This document shows, piece by piece, positions 28,658-35,914 of a DNA stretch of 64,000 nt (the first letter of the stretch is position 1; each line of letters opens with the position of its first letter). Both the position numbers and the translations under genes were made by a program. Below the pieces are notes generated by a model that had not been told where the DNA came from, searched no databases, and saw only the letters and a list, made by a program, of their open reading frames with translations. The DNA comes from a virus, in IMG/VR virus record IMGVR_UViG_3300041964_000029, positions 1 to 64,000 of that record; one strand, given 5' to 3'.

Positions 28658-28972
28658 TTAACGTGTATAAGCTGTTAGATCAATTTTGCTGGAAGCGATA
28701 TATTTGTCGATTTCAGTTTGTAGATTTTTTGCTGCTAATTTTTCCTCTGTATTTTGACGATTAAAACTAAAGTTATCAACAGCATGATCAATCATCGCTT
28801 TAAGCTTTGCTAATTCTTCATGATACGAATAAGTTGGTCTTGCGATAACTGAGAAAATATTTTCGAGTGATTCAATATGTGAAATATTCCATTGATTATC
28901 GAATATCGCATAACCGTTATAATCTAACATTTCGATCGCGATAGATACGGCTGATTCTCTGAATGATTTCAT
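28658..28972 (-). CDS. Hypothetical protein
   Basis: 104 residues, helical, acidic/neutral (ARPTYSYHEELAKLKAMIDH). Own cassette promoter upstream at 28973. No family recognised. Confidence 0.55.
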   Translation of the reverse strand: MKSFRESAVSIAIEMLDYNGYAIFDNQWNISHIESLENIFSVIARPTYSYHEELAKLKAMIDHAVDNFSFNRQNTEEKLAAKNLQTEIDKYIASSKIDLTAYTR

Positions 28973-29033
28973 GATTTTTGGCTCCGGTGTTTTCTCCTGT
29001 CTTCACCAAGTATAGGCTAAAGACTCTTTAACT
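28973..29033 (-). promoter_or_regulatory. Cassette-type promoter
   Basis: Minus strand: TTGACA, 18-bp spacer with a near-perfect palindrome (29017), TATACT, leader with ACCGGAG. A degenerate second palindrome (AAAGAATCTTTA) lies just upstream near 29048. Confidence 0.75.
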
Positions 29034-29074
29034 GTCAAGATATTAGTTAAAGAATCTTTAGAGAGTATTAATAC

Positions 29075-29311
29075 TTAAAATTTAGATTCTAAGCAAAAAT
29101 AATGTGATTCATCTGTTTGACTATAGCCAACAATAGCACGCGGATTATGATATTTACCATTCGTCTGATACTTAGCAAATATTCTTAAGATTGCTAATTC
29201 AGAACCAAAGGCATAATAACAACCTGAAATAATTTCAACTCTGATAGATTCTTTAGCAATATCCTCAAAAGTTTTTTGTACTTTAACTTCGTTAGTGGTT
29301 TGATTAGACAT
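29075..29311 (-). CDS. Hypothetical protein (cassette cargo)
   Basis: 78 residues from ATG 29311 (leader ribosome site ACCGGAG). Begins MSNQTTNEVKVQKTFEDIAK; the same MSNQ start appears in the next cassette gene, another sign of shared flanks. Beta-rich C-terminus. Confidence 0.55.
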   Translation of the reverse strand: MSNQTTNEVKVQKTFEDIAKESIRVEIISGCYYAFGSELAILRIFAKYQTNGKYHNPRAIVGYSQTDESHYFCLESKF

Positions 29312-29423
29312 TGTTTTTGGCTCCGGTGTGTTTTCTCTTGTCTTCACCAAGTATAAGCTAAAGACTCTTTAACTGTCTACTGTTTTTGAAAAGAACTGTC
29401 ACACACTCGCTATGTGACAGTTC
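29312..29423 (-). promoter_or_regulatory. Transcription cassette 4
   Basis: Hairpin 29393-29423, palindrome 29358, -10 TATACT, ACCGGAG leader. Spacer between hairpin and palindrome slightly diverged (GTCTACTG). Confidence 0.75.
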
Positions 29424-29435
29424 AGCGATCGCTGT

Positions 29436-29942
29436 TTACTTTGTCCAAGCTTCACTATGAATAATTGCTTTCATCGCAGCAGCATCCGTTACACCTTCTA
29501 ACCAATTTTTCTGTAAGGCTACATAATCAACTAAGGATGAAACACCAAAGAAAGTCCGAGCGTATGCAATGGTATGTTTACAGGATTTTATATCATTGAT
29601 CCGTAACCCGTTAGGACTGCCGTATGATTTACAGTTACAATGTACAGGGTTAGACTGCCATCCTGTAGTAGTTGTACCATCATTTTTAAATTCAACGCTT
29701 TTAGAGGCTACTATAGCCCGTTGTACTAATTTTCTTAATAGTGCATGAACACTCAGAAAAGTAGAGCATTTTGAACGCTTGCCATTCGCCACAGCTAAGT
29801 ATGTAACCTGATAAGCACCATTTTTGCAGACCATAGAACTAATGACAACTACAGCACCAAGTTCATGTTGATCCATAATCAATTCTCCGAGCGTGGTATT
29901 GGAAAAGTAGTTGGTGCTGATGACAGGCTTTTGATTAGACAT
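29436..29942 (-). CDS. SWIM-type zinc finger protein
   Basis: 168 residues. CNCKSYGSPNGLRINDIKSC followed by KHTIAYA fits C-x-C-x(n)-C-x-H, the SWIM zinc-binding signature, near residues 103-125. SWIM domains bind nucleic acid or proteins in transposases, helicases and Shu-type recombination factors. No catalytic domain accompanies it here, so it may be an adaptor. Fourth-type cassette cargo with its own promoter. Confidence 0.65.
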   Translation of the reverse strand: MSNQKPVISTNYFSNTTLGELIMDQHELGAVVVISSMVCKNGAYQVTYLAVANGKRSKCSTFLSVHALLRKLVQRAIVASKSVEFKNDGTTTTGWQSNPVHCNCKSYGSPNGLRINDIKSCKHTIAYARTFFGVSSLVDYVALQKNWLEGVTDAAAMKAIIHSEAWTK

Positions 29943-30059
29943 TGTTTTTGGCTCCGGTGTAGTTTGTTTTCTCTTGTCTTCACCAAGTATAAGCTAAAGA
30001 CTCTTTAACTGTCTACTGTTTTTGAAAAGAACTGTCATACACTCGCTATGTGACAGTTC
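29943..30059 (-). promoter_or_regulatory. Transcription cassette 5
   Basis: Hairpin 30029-30059 (one loop-side change, CATACAC), palindrome 29994, TATACT, full-length leader. Confidence 0.75.
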
Positions 30060-30063
30060 ACCC

Positions 30064-30252
30064 CTACTTAATGATATTGCTGTTATCCTGATCCACGTTG
30101 CTTAAAATTTTGTCCTCTTCCTCTAATACCTCAATCATTGAAGCATATCTTGGTTCAACTTCTGCAACACGTTCTAAATCTTCTTTTGAAAGATCTTCAC
30201 CATTTTCAAACTGTTCAATCAGTTCATCATCAGTCTTTTTAGATTGGCTCAT
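30064..30252 (-). CDS. Small highly acidic protein
   Basis: 62 residues, very acidic (ELIEQFENGEDLSKEDLERV, then EVLEEEDKILSNVDQD). Could be a DNA-mimic-like inhibitor of a host nuclease or regulator, as many small acidic phage proteins are; nothing in the sequence proves it. Lies downstream of 30321-30500 with only a hairpin and leader between. Confidence 0.55.
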   Translation of the reverse strand: MSQSKKTDDELIEQFENGEDLSKEDLERVAEVEPRYASMIEVLEEEDKILSNVDQDNSNIIK

Positions 30253-30315
30253 TGTTTTAGCTCCAATGTTTTAGTTGATTGAACTGTCACATAGTTAACT
30301 ATGTGACAGTTCAAC
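30253..30315 (-). promoter_or_regulatory. Reduced cassette (hairpin and leader, no palindrome promoter)
   Basis: Perfect long stem TGAACTGTCACATAG / CTATGTGACAGTTCA (30282-30315) and a short leader. The -35, palindrome and -10 present in sibling cassettes are missing. Confidence 0.6.
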
Positions 30316-30320
30316 AGCTT

Positions 30321-30500
30321 TTAATTTTTCCCGTACACTGTAGAATGATGCTCAACTTTTGAAACGAATCTTGTCTTTTTGATTGTGTTGATAACCTGAT
30401 CAGGTGTAACACTTTCGGGGACGGTGTAAGTTTCATTAAATGTAGCTTGTCCACCTACAGGATAAACTTTAACAATAATTTGAATCATTTGTACTGACAT
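30321..30500 (-). CDS. Hypothetical 59-residue protein
   Basis: ATG at 30500 behind the standard leader (CTCCGGAGTC), stop TAA at 30321-30323. Reads MSVQMIQIIVKVYPVGGQAT then a beta/alpha domain (ETYTVPESVTPDQVINTIKK) ending HHSTVYGKN. Too short for a 60-residue ORF cut-off but has full cassette signals, so very likely real. Confidence 0.65.
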   Translation of the reverse strand: MSVQMIQIIVKVYPVGGQATFNETYTVPESVTPDQVINTIKKTRFVSKVEHHSTVYGKN

Positions 30501-30617
30501 TGTTTTTGACTCCGGTGTAGTTTGTTTTCTCTTGTCTTCACCAAGTATAGGTTAAAGACTCTTTAATCGTCCACTGTTTTAGAAAAGAACTGTCACACAC
30601 TCGCTATGTGACAGTTC
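30501..30617 (-). promoter_or_regulatory. Transcription cassette 6
   Basis: Hairpin 30587-30617, TGGACG, palindrome 30552 in an 18-bp spacer, TATACT, full leader. Confidence 0.75.
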
Positions 30618-30628
30618 AGAGGAATCAT

Positions 30629-31015
30629 TTACAATTCGGATGCTGCTATCTCATCAAACTCCGTAGTATCAACATCATCGAGATCTGTAGAATCATCTTC
30701 ATCAAAATCAATCGGTTTTATCATGCCGTAAACCTCTATCACTTTAAGTAATAGCCAATGGCGTTTTAGATAGATAATGTAATTTTGTGAAGGGTTTAGA
30801 TTTTGACCTAAGCAAATAATTTCGGTATAACCAGTCATCTGTTGAGCCATTACGTGTAGCCTATAAGGTTCAACACTCATCCATAAGATGCAATCTTTAT
30901 TATCATTATTTGTCATGCCCCATAGCTGAGAATCTGAACGATCTAGATCGCTTAGTTGATTGTAGACTTTTCTAGCAATTTTTTTGTCTGCAAACTTGAA
31001 GATAAAATCCGTCAT
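30629..31015 (-). CDS. Hypothetical protein with acidic tail
   Basis: 128 residues: N-terminal alpha/beta domain (FADKKIARKVYNQLSDLDRS) and a very acidic C-terminus (DFDEDDSTDLDDVDTTEFDE). A possible 9-codon leader peptide (MSDHRGSGR) lies at 31053-31082, directly behind the cassette ribosome site, between promoter and gene. Function unknown. Confidence 0.6.
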   Translation of the reverse strand: MTDFIFKFADKKIARKVYNQLSDLDRSDSQLWGMTNNDNKDCILWMSVEPYRLHVMAQQMTGYTEIICLGQNLNPSQNYIIYLKRHWLLLKVIEVYGMIKPIDFDEDDSTDLDDVDTTEFDEIAASEL

Positions 31016-31082
31016 AATTTCTCCTAAATGATTCCTGTGTGAATGAATTTAACTATCTACCAGATCCGCGATGATCAGACAT

Positions 31083-31196
31083 TGTTTTTGCCTCCGTTTT
31101 GTGTTTTCTCTTGTCTTCACCAAGTATAGACTAAAGACTCTTTAACTGTCTACATATTTTCAAAAGAACTGTCACAAACTCGCTATGTGACAGTTC
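31083..31196 (-). promoter_or_regulatory. Transcription cassette 7
   Basis: Hairpin 31166-31196, palindrome 31131, TATACT, leader. The linker between hairpin and palindrome differs (CTACATATTTTC). Confidence 0.72.
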
Positions 31197-31209
31197 TTTT
31201 CAGGAATCA

Positions 31210-31581
31210 TCACAAGCAATGATATATAACCTGTTTTAGTACAGACTCAGCACCAAATTTATAATTAAATTCGCTTGCGTCTTTTTGTTTTCTTGTCCAA
31301 TTTGAAGTTTTTCGTGTAAAACTCTGATCACCACACCAATAAAATTTAACCGATTCTATGCCTTTACTGATAACGTGATAAACTTTTTCACCATCATCAA
31401 TTTTTTCTAACACAGGCTCCGAATAATCCGGATCGATGATTAACTCTATTCTTTTGTCTGCAACTAAATTATCAATACTTAATTCTTTGGCACAATCTAT
31501 AGCTTTTCGCAAATTGTCAAATATATTTTCAGTCGAATTTCTGATGCCGTCTTTTGTGTAATGAAAGATAACATGAATCAT
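31210..31581 (-). CDS. Hypothetical protein
   Basis: 123 residues: MIHVIFHYTKDGIRNSTENI, then an alpha/beta core, a WCGDQSF stretch and a basic segment (TRKTSNWTRKQKD). No family recognised. Confidence 0.55.
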   Translation of the reverse strand: MIHVIFHYTKDGIRNSTENIFDNLRKAIDCAKELSIDNLVADKRIELIIDPDYSEPVLEKIDDGEKVYHVISKGIESVKFYWCGDQSFTRKTSNWTRKQKDASEFNYKFGAESVLKQVIYHCL

Positions 31582-31697
31582 TTTTTTGGCTCCGGTGTAG
31601 TTTGTTTTCTCTTGTCTTCACCAAGTATAGGCTAAAGACTCTTTAATTGTCCACTGTTTTAGAAAAGAACTGTCACACACTCGCTATGTGACAGTTC
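31582..31697 (-). promoter_or_regulatory. Transcription cassette 8
   Basis: Hairpin 31667-31697, palindrome 31632, TATACT, full leader ACCGGAGCC. Confidence 0.75.
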
Positions 31698-31705
31698 AGC
31701 AGCCT

Positions 31706-31996
31706 CTATTTTGGTTTAGATAGCATAGCGATTACAGCGTTTGGCTTATCACCAGATACGATGATTTTGAAACTGTCACCAGCGTTAAAAAGACCATTAC
31801 CAGGACGTTGGCAATCGGTAGTCAGCTTAACAACAAACGAATGGTTAAATGTACGATTGCCACCATAAGTAACTATTACAGGTGTAATTTCTTCAACAAT
31901 ACCGCTAAACCCGTATTTTTTGAAATACAAACCAGTGATATGATCACCAACCGCAATTTGATCTAAGTTGATTTCATCCTGAAGTAATACTGACAT
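31706..31996 (-). CDS. Hypothetical beta-rich protein
   Basis: 96 residues, strongly beta (VGDHITGLYFKKYGFSGIVE, TPVIVTYGG, FVVKLTTD, DSFKIIVSGD): an OB- or SH3-like small barrel is plausible. Cassette cargo. Confidence 0.55.
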   Translation of the reverse strand: MSVLLQDEINLDQIAVGDHITGLYFKKYGFSGIVEEITPVIVTYGGNRTFNHSFVVKLTTDCQRPGNGLFNAGDSFKIIVSGDKPNAVIAMLSKPK

Positions 31997-32066
31997 TGTT
32001 TTTGGCTCCGGTGTAGTTTGTTTTCTCTTGTCTTCACCAAGTATAGGTTAAAGACTCTTTAATCGT
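31997..32066 (-). promoter_or_regulatory. Cassette-type promoter
   Basis: Minus strand TTGACG, 18-bp spacer with palindrome (32048), TATACT, full leader. A second partial copy (CAAGAGTCTTTAA) begins at the -35, giving two overlapping sites. Confidence 0.75.
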
Positions 32067-32089
32067 CAAGAGTCTTTAACAAATATTTT

Positions 32090-32278
32090 CTAAAACTCAA
32101 AATCAGTAGTTAACCATATGTATAACTCAGAAAGTGATTCAAATAATTTTTGAAAATCGTTTCTTGCATAATCACTAGACAATAGGATCTTAGCTTCACC
32201 AGCATCGTTAACCCGTTCAATATGGTAGTAGTTAAAGTTGGCGATCGCTTGACAAGTTTCATAAGTTAATTCTCTCAT
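32090..32278 (-). CDS. Hypothetical protein
   Basis: 62 residues from ATG 32278 (GGAG 6 bases upstream). An in-frame ATG at 32311 would add 11 leader-encoded residues and abut the RusA stop. Helical with aromatic residues (ACQAIANFNYYHIERV). Last gene of the RusA operon. Confidence 0.5.
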   Translation of the reverse strand: MRELTYETCQAIANFNYYHIERVNDAGEAKILLSSDYARNDFQKLFESLSELYIWLTTDFEF

Positions 32279-32311
32279 TTTTGGCTCCGGTGTAATCTGC
32301 TGTGTACTCAT

Positions 32312-32800
32312 TCAATTTACCCCTAAAGATCTGACAAACTTAAGTATTTTAGTGATCTTCAGAGGTTCTTTATAAATGTGCAGAGTAATATAAAGTTTCA
32401 AGAAATCAAACGGATTCCTACATACACATATTTGAACCGTGCTAGTGACAGAATCGGATGCCTGTGCCTCAGTCCAGAATCTAGGGATATGTAGCCAAGA
32501 ATCATCCTGAATCCAACCCTTAAATTTCATACGGTTGTTAAAGGTTAAAACATCGTTAATTGCTCCGACCATATTATCAAGATCTTGTTTTCTACCTAGC
32601 TTTTTAGGGTTAACCCTGAAGATATAAACCAGACAAAAAAACTTAGGGAATTTTTGCGGATATGCGTCGATCATTTTTTTTCTGAATTTTGTTTGCCATT
32701 GTCTATAAGTCCCATCGCTCGAATGAGTCATATTACCAGAAGCGCCGATCATGCCTCTTGGTTTAGACATTGGATCGATCGCTATTTTAATACTAATCAT
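32312..32800 (-). CDS. RusA-like Holliday junction resolvase
   Basis: 162 residues. PMSKPRG near residue 10, then KKLGRKQDLDNMVGAINDVL at about 68-87 and GWIQDDSWLHI at about 94-104 match RusA: D-L-D-N with a downstream DD dyad as metal ligands. RusA dimers resolve four-way junctions in phage recombination and replication. The C-terminus is longer than usual (KLYITLHIYKEPLKITKILK). Overlaps the upstream gene by 8 bases. Confidence 0.8.
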   Translation of the reverse strand: MISIKIAIDPMSKPRGMIGASGNMTHSSDGTYRQWQTKFRKKMIDAYPQKFPKFFCLVYIFRVNPKKLGRKQDLDNMVGAINDVLTFNNRMKFKGWIQDDSWLHIPRFWTEAQASDSVTSTVQICVCRNPFDFLKLYITLHIYKEPLKITKILKFVRSLGVN

Positions 32801-33026
32801 TTGTTAAAGACTCTTTAAGGGTTTTCATCTGGTCTTCTGTAGCCTCAATCAATTCTTGAGTGTGCAAATAATAACCTTCACCAATCGGAAAAACTTCTGT
32901 GATATTTTTCCAATTTACGATTGTTAAAGCGGTGTTAATGTCTGTAGCTGTAACGGTTATTGGGTGAATAACAACTAAGCCATTTTTTACCGCTTTAACA
33001 TATCCTCCAAACATTTTATATGTCAT
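32793..33026 (-). CDS. Hypothetical protein
   Basis: 77 residues, beta-rich (YVKAVKNGLVVIHPITVTAT). Its end is encoded by a palindrome copy (32804), reading LKESLTND. Overlaps both neighbours, so part of a coupled five- or six-gene operon (34025 to 32090). Confidence 0.5.
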   Translation of the reverse strand: MTYKMFGGYVKAVKNGLVVIHPITVTATDINTALTIVNWKNITEVFPIGEGYYLHTQELIEATEDQMKTLKESLTND

Positions 33027-33361
33027 GGCTGCTTCCAGATGTTGATCATGTCTTCAATATGGCACGGCATACCAGCTATTAAGGCATATAAACCAGATTC
33101 AAAATCACCATGCAGGTTAGCCACCATAAGCTTAAACCATTCTATAGACTGTTCAGCCGTGTTTGGTAAAGCTGTATAGCCTTTAGCGTACCAATGCGAT
33201 AGCGTTATACAACCACAAATCACATAGTAGCTGTTAGGATAATGTAACTGTGATTCAGCCAACTTTAATTGTTTCTTTTCACATTCTTCAAATATTTCTT
33301 TAGTACATCCTAAACCAATGCAACGTTGCAGCCAATAATCTCTTTCTACTTTTGTGTTCAT
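33023..33361 (-). CDS. Hypothetical cysteine-containing protein
   Basis: 112 residues, helical, with seven Cys/His-rich positions (RCIGLGCTKEIFEECEKK, YVICGCITLSHW). Could bind metal, pattern not diagnostic. ATGA overlap with the next gene. Confidence 0.5.
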   Translation of the reverse strand: MNTKVERDYWLQRCIGLGCTKEIFEECEKKQLKLAESQLHYPNSYYVICGCITLSHWYAKGYTALPNTAEQSIEWFKLMVANLHGDFESGLYALIAGMPCHIEDMINIWKQP

Positions 33362-33591
33362 TATTCTGCCTGTTCGGGTTGAGATGTATACAGTTGAGTG
33401 AAAAAGCTTTTTAGATATTCGGTACTCCTATTTTGATCGCGTCTTAAAACACCTCCATACTTCACAGCACCGAATGAGTGAGTAATATCATATATCATCT
33501 GTACCTCTTCCATCGTTAACGGATACTGTATACATATATCCCTTAGATTTGCCTCTATAAGCCTCTTTAAGGTGTCTTGATCAATGTTCAT
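33361..33591 (-). CDS. Hypothetical protein
   Basis: 76 residues, helical (DTLKRLIEANLRDICIQYPL). Shares single bases with both neighbours (stop/start overlaps), so translationally coupled. Confidence 0.5.
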   Translation of the reverse strand: MNIDQDTLKRLIEANLRDICIQYPLTMEEVQMIYDITHSFGAVKYGGVLRRDQNRSTEYLKSFFTQLYTSQPEQAE

Positions 33592-34025
33592 TACTTATCT
33601 ACTCCTAATAGTCTTAAAACCCGTCTAGGCAGTATTTCGCCCCTATCGTATGCCTCTTTATATTTCTGCAACGCTTTATCCCGAATTCGGATCTTTTTCC
33701 TCATCTCCTTTTGCTCTTTCTCGCGCCAATACGAATCAAAATCTATCTTCTGAGCCTCTAGAAAAATAGGCGGATTAGCTAGAATTTCATCGATCAGCGA
33801 TCGCCCAATCTTAAAAGCTTTTGAATTAATCGGTGTTTTATCTTTAGGATAAAAAACCAGTCCATTATCATGCATCTTGATCACAGCTTGTCTAAACCGT
33901 GTGTCTAAAGGCTCATAAGGTACAGGATAGCGCGTTATCTTTACCCATTTAGCCGTATGTGGGTTAAACTTCCATAGACTTAACCAAACCGTTTTTGAAT
34001 CTGTCTTAACTAATAGTAGTGCCAT
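33591..34025 (-). CDS. Hypothetical protein sharing a C-terminal motif with the 57.3-kb methyltransferase
   Basis: 144 residues, basic. The last 24 (KYKEAYDRGEILPRRVLRLL) parallel the end of the methyltransferase at 57322-58215 (RYKQMHEAGETIPDRVLSLL). The rest (LWKFNPHTAKWVKITRYPVP) is unassigned. First gene of the RusA operon; a hairpin lies just upstream. Confidence 0.5.
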   Translation of the reverse strand: MALLLVKTDSKTVWLSLWKFNPHTAKWVKITRYPVPYEPLDTRFRQAVIKMHDNGLVFYPKDKTPINSKAFKIGRSLIDEILANPPIFLEAQKIDFDSYWREKEQKEMRKKIRIRDKALQKYKEAYDRGEILPRRVLRLLGVDK

Positions 34026-34042
34026 TTTTAAGCCTCATAGGG

Positions 34043-34074
34043 TGATGAGAGGTGAAGCAATTCACCTCTCATCA
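34043..34074. terminator. Long perfect hairpin without clear U run
   Basis: 14-bp stem TGATGAGAGGTGAA / TTCACCTCTCATCA with GCAA loop (a stable tetraloop in RNA as GCAA). Between gene 34082-34288 and the RusA operon. Terminator or leader structure. Confidence 0.6.
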
Positions 34075-34081
34075 TGTATAA

Positions 34082-34288
34082 CTAAACTGTAAAACCTGCT
34101 TCAATAATGCATTTTTGCGGTTTGATAGTCCAGACTGACCAAGCTGTTTTGCTTTCAAAAATCTTTTTTAGAAAAGCTTCACCGAAATGTTTTACCGCTT
34201 CATCGTATGTAAAGTATAACTCAGTACTATAGATATTACTGAAATTTAATGATGTAGCGTCAATATTGAATTGGGTTAGGTAGGACAT
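34082..34288 (-). CDS. Hypothetical protein (cassette cargo)
   Basis: 68 residues: beta N-terminus (MSYLTQFNIDATSLNFSNIY), one helix (DEAVKHFGEAFLKKIFE), beta end. No family recognised. Confidence 0.55.
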   Translation of the reverse strand: MSYLTQFNIDATSLNFSNIYSTELYFTYDEAVKHFGEAFLKKIFESKTAWSVWTIKPQKCIIEAGFTV

Positions 34289-34405
34289 TGTTTTTAACTC
34301 CGGTGTAGTTTGTTTTCTCTTGTCTTCACCAAGTATAGGTTAAAGACTCTTTAATCGTCCACTGTTTTAGAAAAGAACTGTCACACACTCGCTATGTGAC
34401 AGTTC
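34289..34405 (-). promoter_or_regulatory. Transcription cassette 9
   Basis: Hairpin 34375-34405, TGGACG, palindrome 34340, TATACT, full leader. Confidence 0.75.
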
Positions 34406-34416
34406 AGAGGAATCAT

Positions 34417-34605
34417 CTAAACAGGGGATTTTGGGACTAATACAACTGTATCAGGTTTAAGATCTTTATGTGACATACCGGATCGACCACTAAAATATCC
34501 ATCCGAATCTTTATAAAAATTCCATTCCATAGAATCTTTTAGGGTGAATCTATCACCTGTTCTTAAATCACTGTATGTTGTCTCTTGCCATTGTTGCTGA
34601 GTCAT
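34417..34605 (-). CDS. Hypothetical protein (cassette cargo)
   Basis: 62 residues from ATG 34605 behind ACCGGAGC. Polar, beta-like (SDLRTGDRFTLKDSMEWNFY, then HKDLKPDTVVLVPK). No family recognised. Confidence 0.55.
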   Translation of the reverse strand: MTQQQWQETTYSDLRTGDRFTLKDSMEWNFYKDSDGYFSGRSGMSHKDLKPDTVVLVPKSPV

Positions 34606-34678
34606 TTTTTTTTTGCTCCGGTGTAGTTTATTTTCGCTTGTCTTCACCAAGTATAAGTTAAAGACTCTTTAATCGTCA
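34606..34678 (-). promoter_or_regulatory. Cassette-type promoter
   Basis: Minus strand TTGACG, 18-bp spacer with perfect palindrome (34658), TATACT, leader with ACCGGAGC. Confidence 0.78.
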
Positions 34679-34685
34679 AGAGTAT

Positions 34686-35240
34686 TCAGAAAAATCTTTT
34701 TAAGTACTTTCTCACATGACTATCATAAATACGTTCTGAGCTAATCCTCCGTGTATTGTTAGCAAGCGTTAAAATCTCTTGATACACCTGTGTTAAAGGT
34801 AAATCATTTATACGGCTGCAACGTTCCATAACAACAGCACTATTAAGACTCAGATTATTTTGTCTAATCTGTTCTACCAACCAATCCGGCATTGTAGATA
34901 CACGGATCAACTGACCTATATAAGCGGTTGATCTTCCTGTCAATGCTACACAAGCTTGTATAGCTGCTGAACGTGCAAACTTTTTACTTTTGCCTGATTC
35001 CTTTGCGATGTTCAAAGCATCTTTGTAGAAGCTTGTTACCCTAGCAGACAGAGTTAAAACGTCCTCAGAATATTTGCAGGGTGCATCAATCGTTAGGCAT
35101 ACTAAAACACCATCACTATCAGCATTATCAATCGCTATTGTTTGATCTGGCTGTTGCAACCATTCGTTATGATCAGAATTAAATACTGATACTTTTAGAC
35201 TGATTGATCCGGATTTAGTTTGAGCAAAAAACTGTGTCAT
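34686..35240 (-). CDS. Short ParB-like HTH protein (paralogue of 35915-37495)
   Basis: 184 residues. The core FYKDALNIAKESGKSKKFAR, then AAIQACVALTGRSTAYIGQL followed by IRVSTMPDWLVEQIRQNNLS aligns with the ParB-like protein's central HTH (QAGAIATQACVVLTGKSQAY, then KLATMPDWLLTHVQNKRLN). It keeps the HTH but lacks the N-terminal nuclease-like ParB domain and acidic tail, so it could compete for the same DNA sites. Confidence 0.65.
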   Translation of the reverse strand: MTQFFAQTKSGSISLKVSVFNSDHNEWLQQPDQTIAIDNADSDGVLVCLTIDAPCKYSEDVLTLSARVTSFYKDALNIAKESGKSKKFARSAAIQACVALTGRSTAYIGQLIRVSTMPDWLVEQIRQNNLSLNSAVVMERCSRINDLPLTQVYQEILTLANNTRRISSERIYDSHVRKYLKRFF

Positions 35241-35245
35241 CTTAC

Positions 35246-35443
35246 TTATGCCTCTAATCTAATAATCTGGCAGTCTTCACCATGTCTAGAAATTAAAAAA
35301 TTTTTCAGATTTTCGATTAAAACAGATTTAATAGTTACATCTCTATAACCTCTAAAACATCTGATAGATCGATACTCAGATACTATATAACCTTTTGAAA
35401 CTTTTTGTATATGATATTCAGAAGAATTAATTCTAATACTCAT
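35246..35443 (-). CDS. Hypothetical protein
   Basis: 65 residues, basic, beta then helix (EYHIQKVSKGYIVSEYRSIR; RHGEDCQIIRLEA). Upstream partner of the short ParB-like gene, 5 bases apart. Confidence 0.5.
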   Translation of the reverse strand: MSIRINSSEYHIQKVSKGYIVSEYRSIRCFRGYRDVTIKSVLIENLKNFLISRHGEDCQIIRLEA

Positions 35444-35550
35444 TTTTGGCTCCGGTGTTTTCTCTTGTCTTCACCAAGTATAGGCTAAAGACTCTTTAAT
35501 CGTCCACTATTTTAGAAAAGAACTGTCACACACTCGCTATGTGACAGTTC
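35444..35550 (-). promoter_or_regulatory. Transcription cassette 10
   Basis: Hairpin 35520-35550, palindrome 35485, TATACT, shortened leader with ACCGGAGCC. Confidence 0.75.
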
Positions 35551-35560
35551 AGAGGAATCA

Positions 35561-35785
35561 TTATCGAAGTTTACACATCGTAATGACGATCGCCAATTCT
35601 CTTATGCTATCAACCGAATGTTGGCGATACTTTCTAGCGTCCTCCACATTATCAAATTTCACAAAGTTATTGCCAGCATAGCCGTAAGATGCCCAATCAC
35701 CGCTAGGGTGTACTACTGATACATTACCAGTATTAGGATCGATTTTAGCAGGTGCATATTGGGTCAGAGAGTGATGAACTAACAT
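35561..35785 (-). CDS. Hypothetical protein (cassette cargo)
   Basis: 74 residues: NVSVVHPSGDWASYGYAGNN, then a helix with DNVEDARKYRQHSVD. Reads like a small beta-beta-alpha protein. Unassigned. Confidence 0.55.
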   Translation of the reverse strand: MLVHHSLTQYAPAKIDPNTGNVSVVHPSGDWASYGYAGNNFVKFDNVEDARKYRQHSVDSIRELAIVITMCKLR

Positions 35786-35850
35786 AATTTTCGGCTCCGG
35801 TGTTTTTGCTTGTCTTCACCAAGTATAAAGCCTAAAGAGTCTTTAAGTCA
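35786..35850 (-). promoter_or_regulatory. Cassette-type promoter
   Basis: Minus strand TTGACT, 18-bp spacer with palindrome in opposite centre orientation (35832), TATACT, short leader ACCGGAGCC. Confidence 0.75.
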
Positions 35851-35852
35851 AT

Positions 35853-35885
35853 AAAAAAGTGGCACACTGTTAATGTGCCACTTTT
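35853..35885. terminator. Bidirectional intrinsic terminator
   Basis: AAAAAGTGGCACA / TGTGCCACTTTTT with a 6-base loop; A and T runs on the two sides. Ends the ParB-like gene leftward. Confidence 0.88.
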
Positions 35886-35914
35886 TGCTACTTTAGAGAA
35901 AACCGGATCAAATG

